From Lachnospiraceae bacterium (lineage in GTDB: Bacteria > Bacillota_A > Clostridia > Lachnospirales > Lachnospiraceae), in assembly GCA_028694115.1 (NCBI GenBank), contig JAQUUB010000199.1, positions 1 through 5,455 of the forward strand: 5,455 nt of DNA. The letters are read 5' to 3'. Position numbers and translations under genes: made by a program. Positions within the stretch are counted from its first letter, which is position 1. Each line of letters begins with the position of its first letter. Below are positions 5,106-5,455 of this stretch, in pieces. The notes under the pieces were generated by a model. It was not told the DNA's origin and searched no databases. It saw only the letters and a list, made by a program, of their open reading frames with translations.

Positions 5106-5123
5106 GTTATGGATTTCCATAAC
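5106..5123. repeat. Inverted repeat GTTATGGA/TCCATAAC just after lysS
   Basis: GTTATGGA (5106-5113) and TCCATAAC (5116-5123) are perfect 8-bp arms separated by only TT. The site begins 18 bases downstream of the lysS stop. The two-base spacer is too short for a good RNA loop and no T run follows, so protein binding is likelier than termination. Recombinase or ParB binding are possibilities. Confidence 0.4.
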
Positions 5124-5141
5124 TTTCAACGAATCTGTACA

Positions 5142-5455
<314 letters not shown>

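Larger units (their letters stand above)
4823..5141. other. 319-bp gene-free region between the operon and lysS
   Basis: No convincing gene lies here on either strand. It holds, from the operon side: AAGGAGG for the first gene, a short inverted repeat TGACG/CGTCA (4843-4857), a 14-bp perfect palindrome (4887-4900), a terminator-like hairpin (4900-4947), and at 4971-5123 a cluster of inverted repeats. I found no strong sigma-A promoter for the operon. The best minus-strand -10-like box (TAAAAT, 5025-5020) has a poor -35 and lies upstream of the hairpin. If lysS is the integration site, the element-chromosome junction is in this stretch or at the end of lysS. Confidence 0.6.

Noticed and set aside
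2626..5141. Chromosomal-type parS site (TGTTTCACGTGAAACA-like)
   Set aside because: No close match seen when reading the partition genes and the lysS spacer; any ParB site here must have a different sequence.

Overview
The window looks like one end of an integrated, plasmid-like mobile element, probably an ICE or IME of the Tn1549-like kind, lying directly downstream of a chromosomal lysS gene. The host is most likely a Clostridia/Lachnospiraceae-type Firmicute. The grounds are AT-rich DNA, strong AGGAGG ribosome binding sites, and ParA, ParB, RepA_N and DUF6462-like proteins that resemble, from memory, those of gut Firmicute ICEs. No integrase, relaxase or conjugation gene is inside the window, so the element type is inferred from the replication and partition module.

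Layout from left to right. Positions 1-136 hold the start of an unrecognised minus-strand gene that runs off the left edge. Positions 137-323 are a divergent control region with one promoter per direction. Positions 324-1163 hold an unusually AT-rich plus-strand gene of unknown function, closed by a terminator at 1214-1249. Positions 4822 down to 1248 form a compact minus-strand operon. Its order is a DUF6462-like small protein with an internal duplication, parA, parB, a 130-residue RepA_N domain protein without a C-terminal domain, and a full-length RepA_N/DUF6017-type initiator. The genes are 4 to 26 bp apart or overlap, with overlaps at parA/parB (8 bp) and parB/short rep (ATGA). Positions 4823-5141 are a gene-free stretch with a large terminator-like hairpin and several palindromes. 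Positions 5142-5455 are the 3' end of lysS.

How it works together: RepA would start replication of the excised element, probably at an origin inside its own gene. There, six copies of a palindromic AACYTCT-type motif sit mostly 23 bp apart (1707-1827), next to an AT-rich stretch (1650-1692). ParA and ParB would stabilise the excised form. The short RepA_N protein keeps the DNA-binding domain but lacks the C-terminal domain, and its gene ends inside a palindrome built from the same half-sites, so it may modulate RepA. The best leads are this two-protein replication module with an intragenic origin, a perfect 12-bp-arm inverted repeat inside parB, the duplicated DUF6462-like protein, the position against lysS, and the orphan AT-rich gene.
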